This document shows, piece after piece, positions 43,328-52,281 of a stretch of 64,000 nt of DNA (positions within the stretch are counted from its first letter, which is position 1; every line of letters begins with the position of its first letter). Origin of the DNA: Desulfovibrio sp. UIB00 (GTDB lineage Bacteria > Desulfobacterota > Desulfovibrionia > Desulfovibrionales > Desulfovibrionaceae); the NCBI RefSeq assembly GCF_022508225.1, contig NZ_JAETXJ010000001.1, positions 434,001 to 498,000 of the forward strand, written 5' to 3'. The position numbers were made by a program, and so were the translations under genes. A model generated the notes under the pieces. It was not told the origin of the DNA and ran no database searches. It saw only the letters and a list, made by a program, of their open reading frames with translations.

Positions 43328-44311
43328 TCAGGCGTGCGCCGCCCTTTGCGCACGCAGCAGCGTATCCCACGCCCGCACGTAAAAGATCAGGTAGCGCCAG
43401 CACACATAGGCCACAACGAGGGTTGCTATAATCATTTCCAGCACTGCCAGCATTTTGAGTTGCAGGGCGTACTCCAGCGTTGCAGGGTACGCGGTCAGCA
43501 GTTCGGAAACTTTGTACAGCGCTGTTGCCCCCACCGCCATGGGGAATGTGTAGGCCGCAAAGCCGGGGCTGAAGGGCAACCGCAGCAGTTTGAAAAAGGC
43601 CACATAGATGATGCTGGTCATCAGCACCGCCACCCCGAGCAAAAGACTGCACAAGAGCAGGGAGGGGGTTGGCTCAAGGCTCAGATAGGCCACCAGAGAA
43701 AGGCTGGCAGGAGCGGCAAGCACAGCTATGGTTGGCTTGGATGCGTCTTCAATTTCTCGGGAAAATATGAGCCGATACAACATGACAGGCAGCAGGGCCG
43801 CGTAATTGACCATGCCAAAAACCATCAGAACATAGGCAAGCTGGTAGTATGCCGGGCCGGGAACCGTCATGGCCGCCACGCTGATGCCCACAAAAGGGAC
43901 AAACCAGCTCGGCAGCATGTGGTGCAGGCTGAACTGCCGTGCCCTGAAGGCCACAAAGGCCAACAAAAGGCAGAGGTGCAGGCCTACGGCAAACAGCCAG
44001 AGCCACTGGGCCGCTTGCGCGTCCAGAATGCTCAGGCTCTTGGATTGGAGCATCAGGGCCATTGATGTGGTGGGCAAGATGCTGCCAAGCACGGGGTGGC
44101 GCAGTTCTTCGAGCAACTGCCTTGGGTTCAGGGCAAATTTGCCCGCCAGCAGCAGAATCAGCGTCATGGATGTCAGGGCGCCAAGCACCTGCGCAACGTT
44201 GTGGAGGGGCAGGCTTTTTTCAAGCCCGATGCCCAGGCTGGCAATGCCAAGGGCCAACCCCGCAAGGGGCGTGGGAACAGCACGAAAGAAATTGCGAACA
44301 CTCAGCAACAT
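43328..44311 (-). CDS. TDT-family (TehA/Ssu1-like) transporter
   Basis: A 327-residue membrane protein with ten predicted helices, of the tellurite-resistance/dicarboxylate transporter family. It starts FFRAVPTPLAGLALGIASLG, contains SWFVPFVGISVAAMT, GPAYYQLAYVLMVFG and SPGFAAYTFPMAVGA. Family members carry C4-dicarboxylates (Mae1), tellurite-linked anions (TehA) or sulfite (yeast Ssu1). The nearby TSUP gene and LysR favour an anion such as sulfite, but this is inference. ATG 44311 has GAGGA upstream; an in-frame extension of 38 codons reaches into the LysR promoter region and is unlikely. Confidence 0.86.
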   Translation of the reverse strand: MLLSVRNFFRAVPTPLAGLALGIASLGIGLEKSLPLHNVAQVLGALTSMTLILLLAGKFALNPRQLLEELRHPVLGSILPTTSMALMLQSKSLSILDAQAAQWLWLFAVGLHLCLLLAFVAFRARQFSLHHMLPSWFVPFVGISVAAMTVPGPAYYQLAYVLMVFGMVNYAALLPVMLYRLIFSREIEDASKPTIAVLAAPASLSLVAYLSLEPTPSLLLCSLLLGVAVLMTSIIYVAFFKLLRLPFSPGFAAYTFPMAVGATALYKVSELLTAYPATLEYALQLKMLAVLEMIIATLVVAYVCWRYLIFYVRAWDTLLRAQRAAHA

Positions 44312-44414
44312 GGAGCTATCCTCGGTTGTGGTCTGCTTGCGTGTTTGCCACGGATCGTGCATTAAGAAAATCGAAATGAATTTAACGTAGCATATTAAAA
44401 AATTAAATACTGAT

Positions 44415-45293
44415 ATGACACTCAAGCAATTGCAGGTTTTTCTGGCTGTGGCGCGGTTTCAGAACCTCACACAGGCCGCAGAGGCTGTGTTTCTGACCAA
44501 GGGTGCGGTTTCCCAGGCCTTGCAGGAACTGGAGCGGCACCTCGGCGTGCGGCTGTTTGACCGGGTGCACCCGCATTTGCGGTTGAATCATGAGGGGGCG
44601 CGCCTGTGGCCGCTGGCGGACGAAATGCTGCAAAGGGCCGAAGCCATCGAGCGGACATTTCAGGCTGGCGGGGCCTGCTTTTTGAGCATTGGGGCCAGCA
44701 AGACCATTGGCAACTATCTGCTGCCGCAACTGATGCACGATTTTGAAAAGGACCACGGCTGGTTGCCCAAGGCGCAGATAGCCAACACCAACCGACTGCT
44801 TGAACTGGTGGAAGGCTACGTTCTGGACGTGGTGCTGCTGGAGGGTGAGCAGCATCGGCCCGACATGGTGGCGGAAGAATGGCTGAAGGATGAAATGGCG
44901 GTGGTGGCGTGCAAGGGGCATGTTCTGGCGGATGGCAAGGCCCATGCGCCGGAAGAACTGGCAGGCCAGCGCTGGATTCTGCGGGAGCCGGATTCCGGCA
45001 CCAGAGCGTTTTTTGCGCACACCCTTGGCGCGCTCATTGCGCCCTATACGGTGGCGCTGAGCCTCAGCTCCACCGAGGCGGTGCTGGGCATGGTGGAACA
45101 GGGGTTGGGCATCACCTTCGCCTCGCGGCTCATGGCAGAGCTGCCGGGCTTCAGCAGCCGTTTTTCAATAATCCGGCTGACGCAGACGTTTTCACGCACG
45201 TTTTCCCTTTGCTGGCACGAGTCAAAATACCACTCTGCGGGCATGGACACGTTTATCCGCTTTTGCCGGGCATGGTCGCCGCTCAACAGATAG
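44415..45293 (+). CDS. LysR-family regulator, CysL/YeiE-like
   Basis: A 292-residue LysR regulator. The HTH is MTLKQLQVFLAVARFQNLTQ with AVFLTKGAVSQALQELERHLG and LFDRVHPHLRLNHEG. This N-terminal style, with LFDR and N-E-G, resembles the CysL/YeiE branch, some members of which sense sulfite. The effector domain runs from about 90 (GGACFLSIGASKTIGNYLLP, also CysL-like). It is divergent from the TDT gene, separated by about 100 AT-rich bases, and so probably controls it and perhaps the TSUP gene. Confidence 0.9.
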   Translation: MTLKQLQVFLAVARFQNLTQAAEAVFLTKGAVSQALQELERHLGVRLFDRVHPHLRLNHEGARLWPLADEMLQRAEAIERTFQAGGACFLSIGASKTIGNYLLPQLMHDFEKDHGWLPKAQIANTNRLLELVEGYVLDVVLLEGEQHRPDMVAEEWLKDEMAVVACKGHVLADGKAHAPEELAGQRWILREPDSGTRAFFAHTLGALIAPYTVALSLSSTEAVLGMVEQGLGITFASRLMAELPGFSSRFSIIRLTQTFSRTFSLCWHESKYHSAGMDTFIRFCRAWSPLNR

Positions 45294-45317
45294 CGCTACG
45301 CAAAGCCCCCTATGCAG

Positions 45318-46964
45318 CTAACGCTGGCGCGTCAGGTGGTACACGCGGGGAACCATGTACATGAGGCTCAACTGCCCGCGCGTAGGCTCATAGCGCGTGG
45401 CAACCACCACAGAACCCAGATTCCAGAGGTGTGCGTCATCGCCTTCCCCGGCGGAGGCCTTGCCAAAACGGTCAGTAACCATCTTGAGTATCATGCCTTC
45501 CACCGTATTGTTCGGCGCAGTGTAATCCAGCTCAAGAAAGCCCAGAGGGCCAGGGTTTCCGGGGCCGTAACAGATCGCCATCTGGCGCGCGCCGGGGGCA
45601 ACCTTGGCCGCATCGTACAGATCGCAGATATAGGCGTCATCCTCGCGAATAACCGTTGCCCCGTACTGTCGCAAAGCCTCGCGCATGGAATTTCTGTCGG
45701 TATTGTCGAGCCGCTGACCAAACAGAACGGCCTCGGGGCGGGAAGATTCGGCTCGGGCCATATCTTCCAGTTCCTTCATGGCGTTGGCATCGCCGTTCAT
45801 GGCAGCCGCATAGAGCAGCAGCACCGCCCGCGAGGGGTTCTTGGTCACGCCCTGACCGATGCGATAAAAATGCCCAAGGCGGAACAGAGCCTCGGTTTGC
45901 TGTTGCGCAGCAGCGCGGCTGTACCATGCCGCCGCCGCTGTGAAATCCTGCTGCACCCCGCGCCCCAGCTCATAGAGCATGCCCAGATTATACTGGGCCT
46001 CAGGCTGACCCTGCCGCGCAGCCAGATCAAACCAGCGTGCTGCTTCCTCGGGGTTTGGCTCTATGCCGCGCCCCTGTTCCAGCATGCGCCCGTAGTTGCT
46101 CATGCCCGAGGGGTGCCCTGTCTTGGCTGACTCCGCAAACCAGTGTAGGGCGCGGCCCAGGTCAGGCTCCACCCCCTGCCCGAGGTCGTAGAGTACCCCA
46201 AGATTGTTCATGGCCTGCCCATCTCCCGCTTCGGCCTGTTTGCTCCAGATGCTCTCCGCTGTGGCATAATCGCCCTTGGCGTAGGCTGTTGCGGCTTCTT
46301 CCGCCTGTGTGGGCGGCGAAGTCCTTTGCGGAACAGGCACAGGTGCCTTGGTGGGCGCACTTTCTACTGCGGGAGCGGCTTTATCCTGCTCGGCTGCTTC
46401 TTCCTTCTTGCCCTTTTTTGATTTTTTATCCCTGGGGTTTTTTGAACCCTTTTCCTTCACTGGAGCTTCTGGTTTTTTGGGCGCTTCGAGGGTAGGGCTT
46501 GCAGGCTGGGCAGGAACTGCTGGGGCAGATGCGCCCTGTGCCGCAGGGGCCTGCGGTTGCTGGGCCTGAGCGGGGGGATTCGCTCCCGGTGCGCTCGGAG
46601 GACTGACCTGCTGCGGCGTGGGTACGGATGGCCTTGCGACGGTTGGGGTTTGCACCGTGGGTGTCTGCACGGTAGGCACCTGAACCGTAGGCGTCTGTAT
46701 TGGGGCCGCTGGCATCGGCTGCGAAAGCGTGGGCGAAGTACCTCCCACGAAGGGTTGCCCTCCCATGCCGTTGGGGCTGGGCGTATTGCTTCCGCTCATA
46801 GAAGCATTGGGCGCGCCAGTGCCCTGAACAAAAACGGAGTCTGACGCGGCAAAAGCCGTGCCGCCCGACAGAGCCAAGGACACGCACAGACTGTATACGA
46901 ATACGGCCCGGATGGCTGAAATAAGATGGGCGCGGCTGTATACCGCGCCCCATCGAAGAAACAT
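45318..46964 (-). CDS. Exported Sel1-repeat protein with Pro/Thr-rich linker, in an O-acetylation operon
   Basis: A 548-residue exported protein. The signal peptide (about 1-40) ends TAFAAS. It is followed by a low-complexity Pro/Thr/Val/Gln region with short tandem units (QTPTVQ, VPTVQ, about 88-110), a Pro/Ala/Lys linker to about 235, then four to five Sel1 repeats (about 240-395; for example ALHWFAESAKTGHPSGMSNY and GVLYDLGQGVEPD). A C-terminal domain of about 150 residues is unfamiliar. It lies 11 bases after an AlgJ-like gene. In alginate systems AlgK is also a Sel1/TPR-type protein, so a scaffolding role in periplasmic polysaccharide modification is plausible. Confidence 0.85.
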   Translation of the reverse strand: MFLRWGAVYSRAHLISAIRAVFVYSLCVSLALSGGTAFAASDSVFVQGTGAPNASMSGSNTPSPNGMGGQPFVGGTSPTLSQPMPAAPIQTPTVQVPTVQTPTVQTPTVARPSVPTPQQVSPPSAPGANPPAQAQQPQAPAAQGASAPAVPAQPASPTLEAPKKPEAPVKEKGSKNPRDKKSKKGKKEEAAEQDKAAPAVESAPTKAPVPVPQRTSPPTQAEEAATAYAKGDYATAESIWSKQAEAGDGQAMNNLGVLYDLGQGVEPDLGRALHWFAESAKTGHPSGMSNYGRMLEQGRGIEPNPEEAARWFDLAARQGQPEAQYNLGMLYELGRGVQQDFTAAAAWYSRAAAQQQTEALFRLGHFYRIGQGVTKNPSRAVLLLYAAAMNGDANAMKELEDMARAESSRPEAVLFGQRLDNTDRNSMREALRQYGATVIREDDAYICDLYDAAKVAPGARQMAICYGPGNPGPLGFLELDYTAPNNTVEGMILKMVTDRFGKASAGEGDDAHLWNLGSVVVATRYEPTRGQLSLMYMVPRVYHLTRQR

Positions 46965-46975
46965 GCTGGTGTTCC

Positions 46976-48205
46976 TTACGGTTTACGTTTGGGGCAGTTA
47001 AAATTCATAAAGTCCACTTCCGGGCGGCTTGTGAGGCGCTCATCGGGCACCAGGGCATAGCCGCGCCAGTCGCGCAAGGTGGCATTGATCCTATCCATAT
47101 TCACGTAAGCCAGCAAGGCGGGCCAGCGGTCGGCCATATCGCGCAGCATGCGCGCATAGGTGACTTCCCCGCCGTGGAAGCCGTCAAAGAACTCGCAATC
47201 GCCAGAAGCAAAGGTGCGCGGGTCGGTAAATTCCATAACATCAATGCCACGGGCAAGCAGGGCGTCGCGCAGCTTGAAGAGGTGCGGATAATCGGCCTCG
47301 CGTTCGCGCATGGCGTCAAGCACACGGACAGAAAGGGGCGAAATGAAAACAAAGGTGGCAATGCCCCTGGCCTTGAGCCGGCAGTAAATTTCTGCAAAAG
47401 CGTCCAGATGGGCGCTGCTGATACCGCCGGGGTCGCGGCTGTCAGCCAGCGGCTTGGCGTGGAAAAAGGCCTTGGTGCCGTAGCGTACCTGTTTGAGGGT
47501 ATCCTCGAACTGGTAGTCAAAGGGCCGCTTTTGCCCGGTGCTTTCACCAGTGTAATACCATGAGCCGTCAGAGCCAAAACCGTCGTTGTACTGCTGGGCC
47601 ATGATGCCGTAACGGGCATTGCGGAATCCACCCATGGACTGCGGCAGCATGGGGGCAATAAAGTCCTTGAACGAAATCTTGCCTTCAAGCAGCCATGTCC
47701 ACGGCTTTTTGAGGCTGTCGAATCCGTAGTTGTACGATCCGCTGGTGGGCGGTTCTTCCTTGAAAGGATCGGCATTCCACTGGGGCATGAACCACCAGAA
47801 GTCCAGCCCGATGATGATGGCATCCGGCTTGTGGATGCGCAGCATGGCGTCAATGGTGGAGCGCAGCACGGGCAGATTGCCCGCCGTGCCGCCCACATTG
47901 AGGAAGGGCTTGCGGAAGTATGCGCCCCGGAATTGCATGACCCGCGAGGAACCCACGGCGGCAATTTCGGGCTTCACCTTGGCATAAAGCTGCAGTTTGT
48001 AGTCCACAAAATCCTGGGAAACGCCGGAACCAAACACGGCAAAATTCCCCTTGGACTGTTCGGTGACGGCCCGTTCCACGGCCACGTCGCCGCTGCTGTG
48101 CAGCCACCACGCGGTATAGGGAACGGCCAGCAGGCATCCCGCCAGGACAAGGCCCAGCAGCACGAGAAAATAACGCTTCAAAAAGGCGGTTTCTGTGTTG
48201 TTCAT
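46976..48205 (-). CDS. AlgJ/AlgX-like (SGNH) polysaccharide O-acetylation protein
   Basis: A 409-residue protein anchored by one N-terminal membrane helix (about 12-32) with a periplasmic SGNH-like domain. The block I Ser is in AAVGSSRVMQFRG (about residue 86) and the C-terminal Asp/His pair is in EFFDGFHGGEVTY (about residue 340). AlgJ-type proteins receive acetyl groups passed through the MBOAT partner and transfer them to extracellular polysaccharides. Start ATG 48205 is preferred; a GTG three codons upstream is possible. It begins 15 bases after the MBOAT gene stop and precedes the Sel1 gene. Confidence 0.82.
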   Translation of the reverse strand: MNNTETAFLKRYFLVLLGLVLAGCLLAVPYTAWWLHSSGDVAVERAVTEQSKGNFAVFGSGVSQDFVDYKLQLYAKVKPEIAAVGSSRVMQFRGAYFRKPFLNVGGTAGNLPVLRSTIDAMLRIHKPDAIIIGLDFWWFMPQWNADPFKEEPPTSGSYNYGFDSLKKPWTWLLEGKISFKDFIAPMLPQSMGGFRNARYGIMAQQYNDGFGSDGSWYYTGESTGQKRPFDYQFEDTLKQVRYGTKAFFHAKPLADSRDPGGISSAHLDAFAEIYCRLKARGIATFVFISPLSVRVLDAMREREADYPHLFKLRDALLARGIDVMEFTDPRTFASGDCEFFDGFHGGEVTYARMLRDMADRWPALLAYVNMDRINATLRDWRGYALVPDERLTSRPEVDFMNFNCPKRKP

Positions 48206-48220
48206 GGCGTTCACGCGTGG

Positions 48221-49834
48221 TTAAAATTGGAAGTACAGGAAGGTCGCCTTGCGCGAAACCAGAATCAGGGTCAGGAAGGCCATAACGGCCAGCCCTGTGG
48301 CCCAGGCGGCGGTGGGCCGCCAGCTCAGGCGCGGGCGGCTGCCATCGCGTCTGCCGTGCAGAATCTCGTGGCTGTTGGGCAGCGCCCAGACCACCAGAAA
48401 GCTCACCAGCAGCAGCGCAAAGGGAACCCATCCCTGAATGTAGTTGTTGGGCAGCCAACGGGCCACCAGGGCGGCAAAGCCCGTAAGTCCGTCGGTTGTT
48501 GCGCTCAGGCCCGCCGCTTCACGCGTAAACGGCCCTGTGAACATGGCTTTGAACATGCGGCCCGCGCCTTCAATTGTCAGCGCGCGGAACACAACCCAGC
48601 ACAGATTGATGCAGAAAAATGTAAACAGGATGGAGCAGATGCGCAGCGGCGCAAGGGCCAGTACGCGTTCCAGCGTTTTGCCCTTGATGCAGGCGCGGAA
48701 AAAGTGGTTGATGCCCAGCATGGAACCGTGCAGCGCGCCCCAGACAATAAAGGTCCAGCCAGCGCCGTGCCACGCGCCGCCGATCAGCATGGTCAGAAAC
48801 AGGTTGCGGTACTGCATGAGCCGCCCTTTGCGGTTGCCGCCAAGGGGGATGTACAGAAAATCGCGCAGCCACGAGCTGAGCGTGATGTGCCAGCGCCGCC
48901 AGAAGTCCACAATACCTGTGGACTTGTAGGGCGAATCAAAGTTTTCCGGCAGCTTGAGGCCCAGCATGAGGGCAAGGCCAATGGCCATGTCAGTGTAGCC
49001 CGAAAAGTCGAAATACAGCTGGAAGGTATAGCACAGTGAACCCAGCCATGCCTCGGCCCCGCTGAGTGGAAAGGCCTTTTCAGCCGCATTGAAGACAGAG
49101 TCGGCGTACATGGCAATACTGTCGGCCAGCAAAACCTTTTTGACCATGCCGAAGGTGAAAAGCGTGAAACCCTGAGCCAGATTCTCTGCATTGGTGGGGG
49201 CAAGGGTGTCAAACTGCGGGCCTATCTGCTCATAGCGCACTATTGGCCCGGAAATCACATAGGGAAAACATGCGGAGAACAGCGCATGGCGCGTAAAGCC
49301 CTGCGGCGTTACCTGCCCACGGTATACGCTGACAAGCCAGGCGATCTGGATGAAGGTATAAAAAGAAATACCCAAGGGCAGCCCGGGCGGGGTGAAATGC
49401 CACTGCGCATGCAGCAGCGCGCCAAGATTCTGGGCCAGAAAGGCGGAATACTTGAACCACAGCAGGGGCAGCAGGTTGAGCACCAGGGCAAGGATCAGCA
49501 GGCTCTTGCGGCTCAGGTGGAACCGGCAGCCAGCCTGCTTGCGCGAACCGCACAGGCAGGCCTTTTCGTCATCGCCTTCCGCATTTTCAGCGGGGGCGGC
49601 ATCCTGTTTGTGCTCTGGCTCCGGCGCCGCCAGGGCAAGGGCAAAGGCATAGTTCATGCCCAGAATCACAGCCAGCAGTATAAGGAAGGGCAAACCCCAC
49701 AAACCGTAAAATACTACGGAAAAAGCCAGCAGCACTAGGGCAAGACCCGTGGGGCCGTAGCCCTGGGCCAGCCGCCAGCATACCAGCAGCAGGGGTAGAA
49801 AGGCGAAAAGGAATGTGTACGAGTTGAAAAGCAT
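48221..49834 (-). CDS. AlgI-type MBOAT acyltransferase
   Basis: A 537-residue inner-membrane protein with about twelve helices. It begins MLFNSYTFLFAFLPLLLVCW, typical of AlgI/DltB. PLGISFYTFIQIAWLVSVYR, SGPIVRYEQIGPQF, YFDFSGYTDMAIGLALMLG and DFWRRWHITLSSWLRDFLYI are MBOAT signatures. The catalytic His lies in GGAWHGAGW (about residue 355). It passes acetyl groups across the membrane for O-acetylation of a surface polysaccharide. A short Cys-rich hydrophilic loop (CLCGSRKQAGC) lies between the third and fourth helices, which I do not recall in AlgI. First gene of a three-gene operon; GGGAG precedes the ATG. Confidence 0.94.
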   Translation of the reverse strand: MLFNSYTFLFAFLPLLLVCWRLAQGYGPTGLALVLLAFSVVFYGLWGLPFLILLAVILGMNYAFALALAAPEPEHKQDAAPAENAEGDDEKACLCGSRKQAGCRFHLSRKSLLILALVLNLLPLLWFKYSAFLAQNLGALLHAQWHFTPPGLPLGISFYTFIQIAWLVSVYRGQVTPQGFTRHALFSACFPYVISGPIVRYEQIGPQFDTLAPTNAENLAQGFTLFTFGMVKKVLLADSIAMYADSVFNAAEKAFPLSGAEAWLGSLCYTFQLYFDFSGYTDMAIGLALMLGLKLPENFDSPYKSTGIVDFWRRWHITLSSWLRDFLYIPLGGNRKGRLMQYRNLFLTMLIGGAWHGAGWTFIVWGALHGSMLGINHFFRACIKGKTLERVLALAPLRICSILFTFFCINLCWVVFRALTIEGAGRMFKAMFTGPFTREAAGLSATTDGLTGFAALVARWLPNNYIQGWVPFALLLVSFLVVWALPNSHEILHGRRDGSRPRLSWRPTAAWATGLAVMAFLTLILVSRKATFLYFQF

Positions 49835-50150
49835 GTGCGACTCCCGTTGGACGGCGTGGACATGCCCGCCGCGCTGGCGTCAGCCTGGATTCTTCCGAGT
49901 TTGCGGTGTGGGGTGCTCCGCACTCTGCGGCTGAGCCGCCGAAATGCCGGGCACCCTGCTTTGATCCCCAGTGCCGCCTTGCGTTCCGCACAGCAGGGCA
50001 AGGCGGTTGCTCAAGCCCGGCATGCATGTCTGCCGTGCCGGGCTGTGCACTTTTTTGTAGGCCAAATGGCAAAGAAAAAGCGCGCACGACAAGAAACGCG
50101 TCACACGCGCCCCCACCGGCATGCCAAGGTTGCCGAGGCTCCGAGCTTGC
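49835..50150. other. Intergenic region upstream of the O-acetylation operon
   Basis: About 316 bases between the ihfA-like stop and the MBOAT start, same strand. It holds a hairpin CCGCCTTGC (49974-49982) with GCAAGGCGG (49998-50006), no U-run. It should contain the operon promoter; none is obvious. Confidence 0.5.
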
Positions 50151-50438
50151 CTAGGGGTTCAGCTCTGCGCGAAGCTTGCGCGAGAGGCGAAACACCATAA
50201 CCTTGCGCGGCGGCAGGGTGATGGTTTCATCTGTCTTGGGGTTGCGGCCCTTGCGGGAGGCCTTGTCATAACACTCAAACTTGCCGAAGCCGCTGATAAG
50301 CAGGGCCCGGTCTTTTTTGATGGCGACCTTCATGATCTCCAGCAGTTTTTCTACCACGTTCTTGACATCTACGCGGTTTTTGTCCGTTTCTTCGTAGATG
50401 GCCTCCACGATGTCCGCTTTGGTCAGTGTTTTTTTCAT
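50151..50438 (-). CDS. HU/IHF-family DNA-binding protein, probably IHF alpha
   Basis: A 95-residue nucleoid protein. It has the IHF/HU arrangement MKKTLTKADIVEAIYEETDK, VEKLLEIMKVAIKKDRALLI, SGFGKFECYDKASRKGRNP and then KTDETITLPPRKVMVFRLSR. The Gly-Arg-Asn-Pro (GRNP) turn at the tip of the DNA-binding arm is intact. IHF bends DNA and commonly assists sigma-54 promoters; several are proposed in this window. ATG 50438 follows CGGAGAGCACT. Alpha versus beta or HU cannot be settled by eye, though Lys-rich 'KTGE'-like text resembles IHF alpha. Confidence 0.9.
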   Translation of the reverse strand: MKKTLTKADIVEAIYEETDKNRVDVKNVVEKLLEIMKVAIKKDRALLISGFGKFECYDKASRKGRNPKTDETITLPPRKVMVFRLSRKLRAELNP

Positions 50439-50772
50439 AGTGCTCTCCGGCGCAGTGCGCTGGTATGGCTGAGTGGAACCCAGTGTTCCTAATGCCCCGC
50501 AGCAATGTTTGTCAGCTTCACACAAACGGAACTTTTGTGTAAAATACACGCAACTTACAGACAGAGCAAGGTTTTTTTAAAAAAATCGCCTGCATGTTAT
50601 TTCCCGTCCAATGCGCTCTACATACCGTTTCACAGTCAGCGAGCCCCCTATGCCCCCCCAAAAAAAGTTTTTGTCCGTGACCCTTATGGACATTTCTTCG
50701 CCCCTTTATAGGCAATCTCATTGTGAGCAGGCCTGCTGTGAAGCCGCCGCACCTCATATATGTGGGGCTGAT
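50439..50772. other. Divergent intergenic region between the IHF-like and radical SAM genes
   Basis: About 330 bases if the radical SAM start is at 50773. An AT-rich part around 50520-50590 is a likely promoter zone. Alternative upstream starts of the radical SAM gene (50650, 50686) would shorten this region. Confidence 0.4.
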
Positions 50773-51903
50773 ATGGATATGAACCTGAATAGTGTGCAAC
50801 ACTCACCGCAGATTGGGGGCAAAGGGCGCGCAGTGGCGCTGGACTTTGCATGGCTGCGGCGCAGTGCGGCACAGAGGCAGGCCGTTGTGCCGGTTTTTTT
50901 GCCATTCAGGGGTTGCCCTGTGCGCTGTGTTTTTTGTGCGCAGGATGTGCAGACCGGTATTGGCGGTTGCCAAAATCCGGACAGGGCGGAAAGTTCGCAC
51001 GCCGCAAGCGTGGAGGGCCTGCTGCTCGCCGCACGGGAGAATCTGCGCTTGCGCCATGAGAGCGGGCACCCTGCGGCGGAACTGGCATTTTATGGAGGCA
51101 CATTCACCGCATTACCTGAAGAAGATCTGTCCGCCTGCCTTGATATGGCCTGTGAGGCGCAGGAAAAAGGCTGGATACGTTCCTTCCGCTGTTCAACCCG
51201 CCCGGACAGGGTGGATGCCGCGATACTTGAAAGGTTGCGCGCTGCAGGCTGCGGAGTGGTGGAACTGGGCGTGCAGAGTTTTGCCGACAGTGCCCTTGCC
51301 GCCTCCCGCCGTGGCTATACCGGCGGCACTGCCCAGATGGCCTGCGCCCTTGTGCGGGCTGCGGGTCTCAAACTGGTGGTGCAGCTCTTGCCCGGCATGC
51401 CGGGGCATAGTCCGCAGTTTTTTAAGGACGATGTGCCAACGGCCCTTGCTGCGGGCGCGCAAATGCTGCGGTTCTATCCCTGCCTTGTGCTTGAAGGCAC
51501 CGGCCTTGCCGCCATGTGGCGCGAGGGGAGCTACAAACCCTGGCCGCTGGAGAATACGCTTGAAAGCCTTGCTCACGGCTGGCTCATGGCAGCGCGGGCC
51601 AACGTGCCCGTGATCCGTATGGGGCTTGCCCCGGAGCCGGGGCTGGAGAGTGCCGTGCTTGCCGGGCCGGTGGACAGGGAACTTGGCGGCAGGGTCAAGG
51701 GTCGTGCCTTGCTGCTGGCGGTAAGGGATATCCTTGGCGAGAATGCGGCAACACCAGCCGCGCAGTTTGATTTGCAGCTACCCCGGTCAGCCCAGGGTTT
51801 CTTTTGGGGCGCGAAGGGTGAACTGCGCGCCAGATGGGCGGCGCTGGGGCTGCGCACGGTATCTTTTGAGGATAACACCTCGCCGCAGCTTGTTTTCATC
51901 TAG
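50773..51903 (+). CDS. Radical SAM protein, Elp3-like
   Basis: A 376-residue radical SAM enzyme. The cluster motif C48-x3-C52-x2-C55 reads GCPVRCVFCAQ. The SAM-binding GGTFTAL, the barrel strand STRPDRVDAAILERLRAAG and the ELGVQSFADSALAASRRGYT segment are those of the Elp3/HemN-like group. No acetyltransferase domain follows, so it is not full Elp3. The reaction is unknown. The start is uncertain: ATG 50773 has GTGGGG about six bases upstream; in-frame ATGs at 50650, 50686 and 50611 give extensions without family similarity. Confidence 0.85.
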   Translation: MDMNLNSVQHSPQIGGKGRAVALDFAWLRRSAAQRQAVVPVFLPFRGCPVRCVFCAQDVQTGIGGCQNPDRAESSHAASVEGLLLAARENLRLRHESGHPAAELAFYGGTFTALPEEDLSACLDMACEAQEKGWIRSFRCSTRPDRVDAAILERLRAAGCGVVELGVQSFADSALAASRRGYTGGTAQMACALVRAAGLKLVVQLLPGMPGHSPQFFKDDVPTALAAGAQMLRFYPCLVLEGTGLAAMWREGSYKPWPLENTLESLAHGWLMAARANVPVIRMGLAPEPGLESAVLAGPVDRELGGRVKGRALLLAVRDILGENAATPAAQFDLQLPRSAQGFFWGAKGELRARWAALGLRTVSFEDNTSPQLVFI

Positions 51904-52012
51904 GTCTGGTTGGAAGCGAAATGTTTTGCAGGGAGACGCCTTTTGTAAAAAGGTTTTTCCCCACGCTCAGTTACTAAAGTTCAAGCGCGGCCAGAGTGAC
52001 ATCGCGCAGGTC
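51904..52012. other. Spacer before terminators
   Basis: The 378-base gap to the first ZraP-like gene begins here. No gene was found. The gap is dominated by the two hairpins annotated at 52013-52052 and 52077-52101. Confidence 0.4.
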
Positions 52013-52052
52013 AAACGCACAGAACCCGCCTCACGGCGGGTTCTGTGCGTTT
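52013..52052. terminator. Very strong bidirectional terminator
   Basis: An 18-bp perfect stem (52013-52030 with 52035-52052) around the loop TCAC, flanked by AAA and TTT. It follows the radical SAM gene and can also stop minus-strand transcripts. Confidence 0.88.
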
Positions 52053-52076
52053 GTTGTCAGCCCTGAAAAAGGAGGC

Positions 52077-52101
52077 GGCCGCCGGGGGGGAACCGGCGGC
52101 C
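52077..52101 (-). terminator. Terminator of the first ZraP-like gene
   Basis: GGCCGCCGG (52077-52085) pairs with CCGGCGGCC (52093-52101). On the minus strand the stem is followed by GCCTCCTTTTTC. Confidence 0.72.
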
Positions 52102-52281
52102 GAGAAGGGAGGGAGGGTGTTGATGGTTATAAGGTTCTGTTCAAAGGAGGAGGTTCTTGGAGGCTCCGTAATGCCCCCCTTGGGGGTAGGGGACAGGACG
52201 GAAATTTGTTCTCAGTGATCCTGTATATGTCAACCGCCTTGGGCGGACGAATTGGGAGCGGCAAATTCGGTTAGTTTGTGG

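Noticed and set aside
46640-46710. Tandem DNA repeats in the Sel1 gene, considered as a repeat array
   Set aside because: They encode Pro-Thr-Val-Gln units in frame within a coding linker; protein low complexity explains them.
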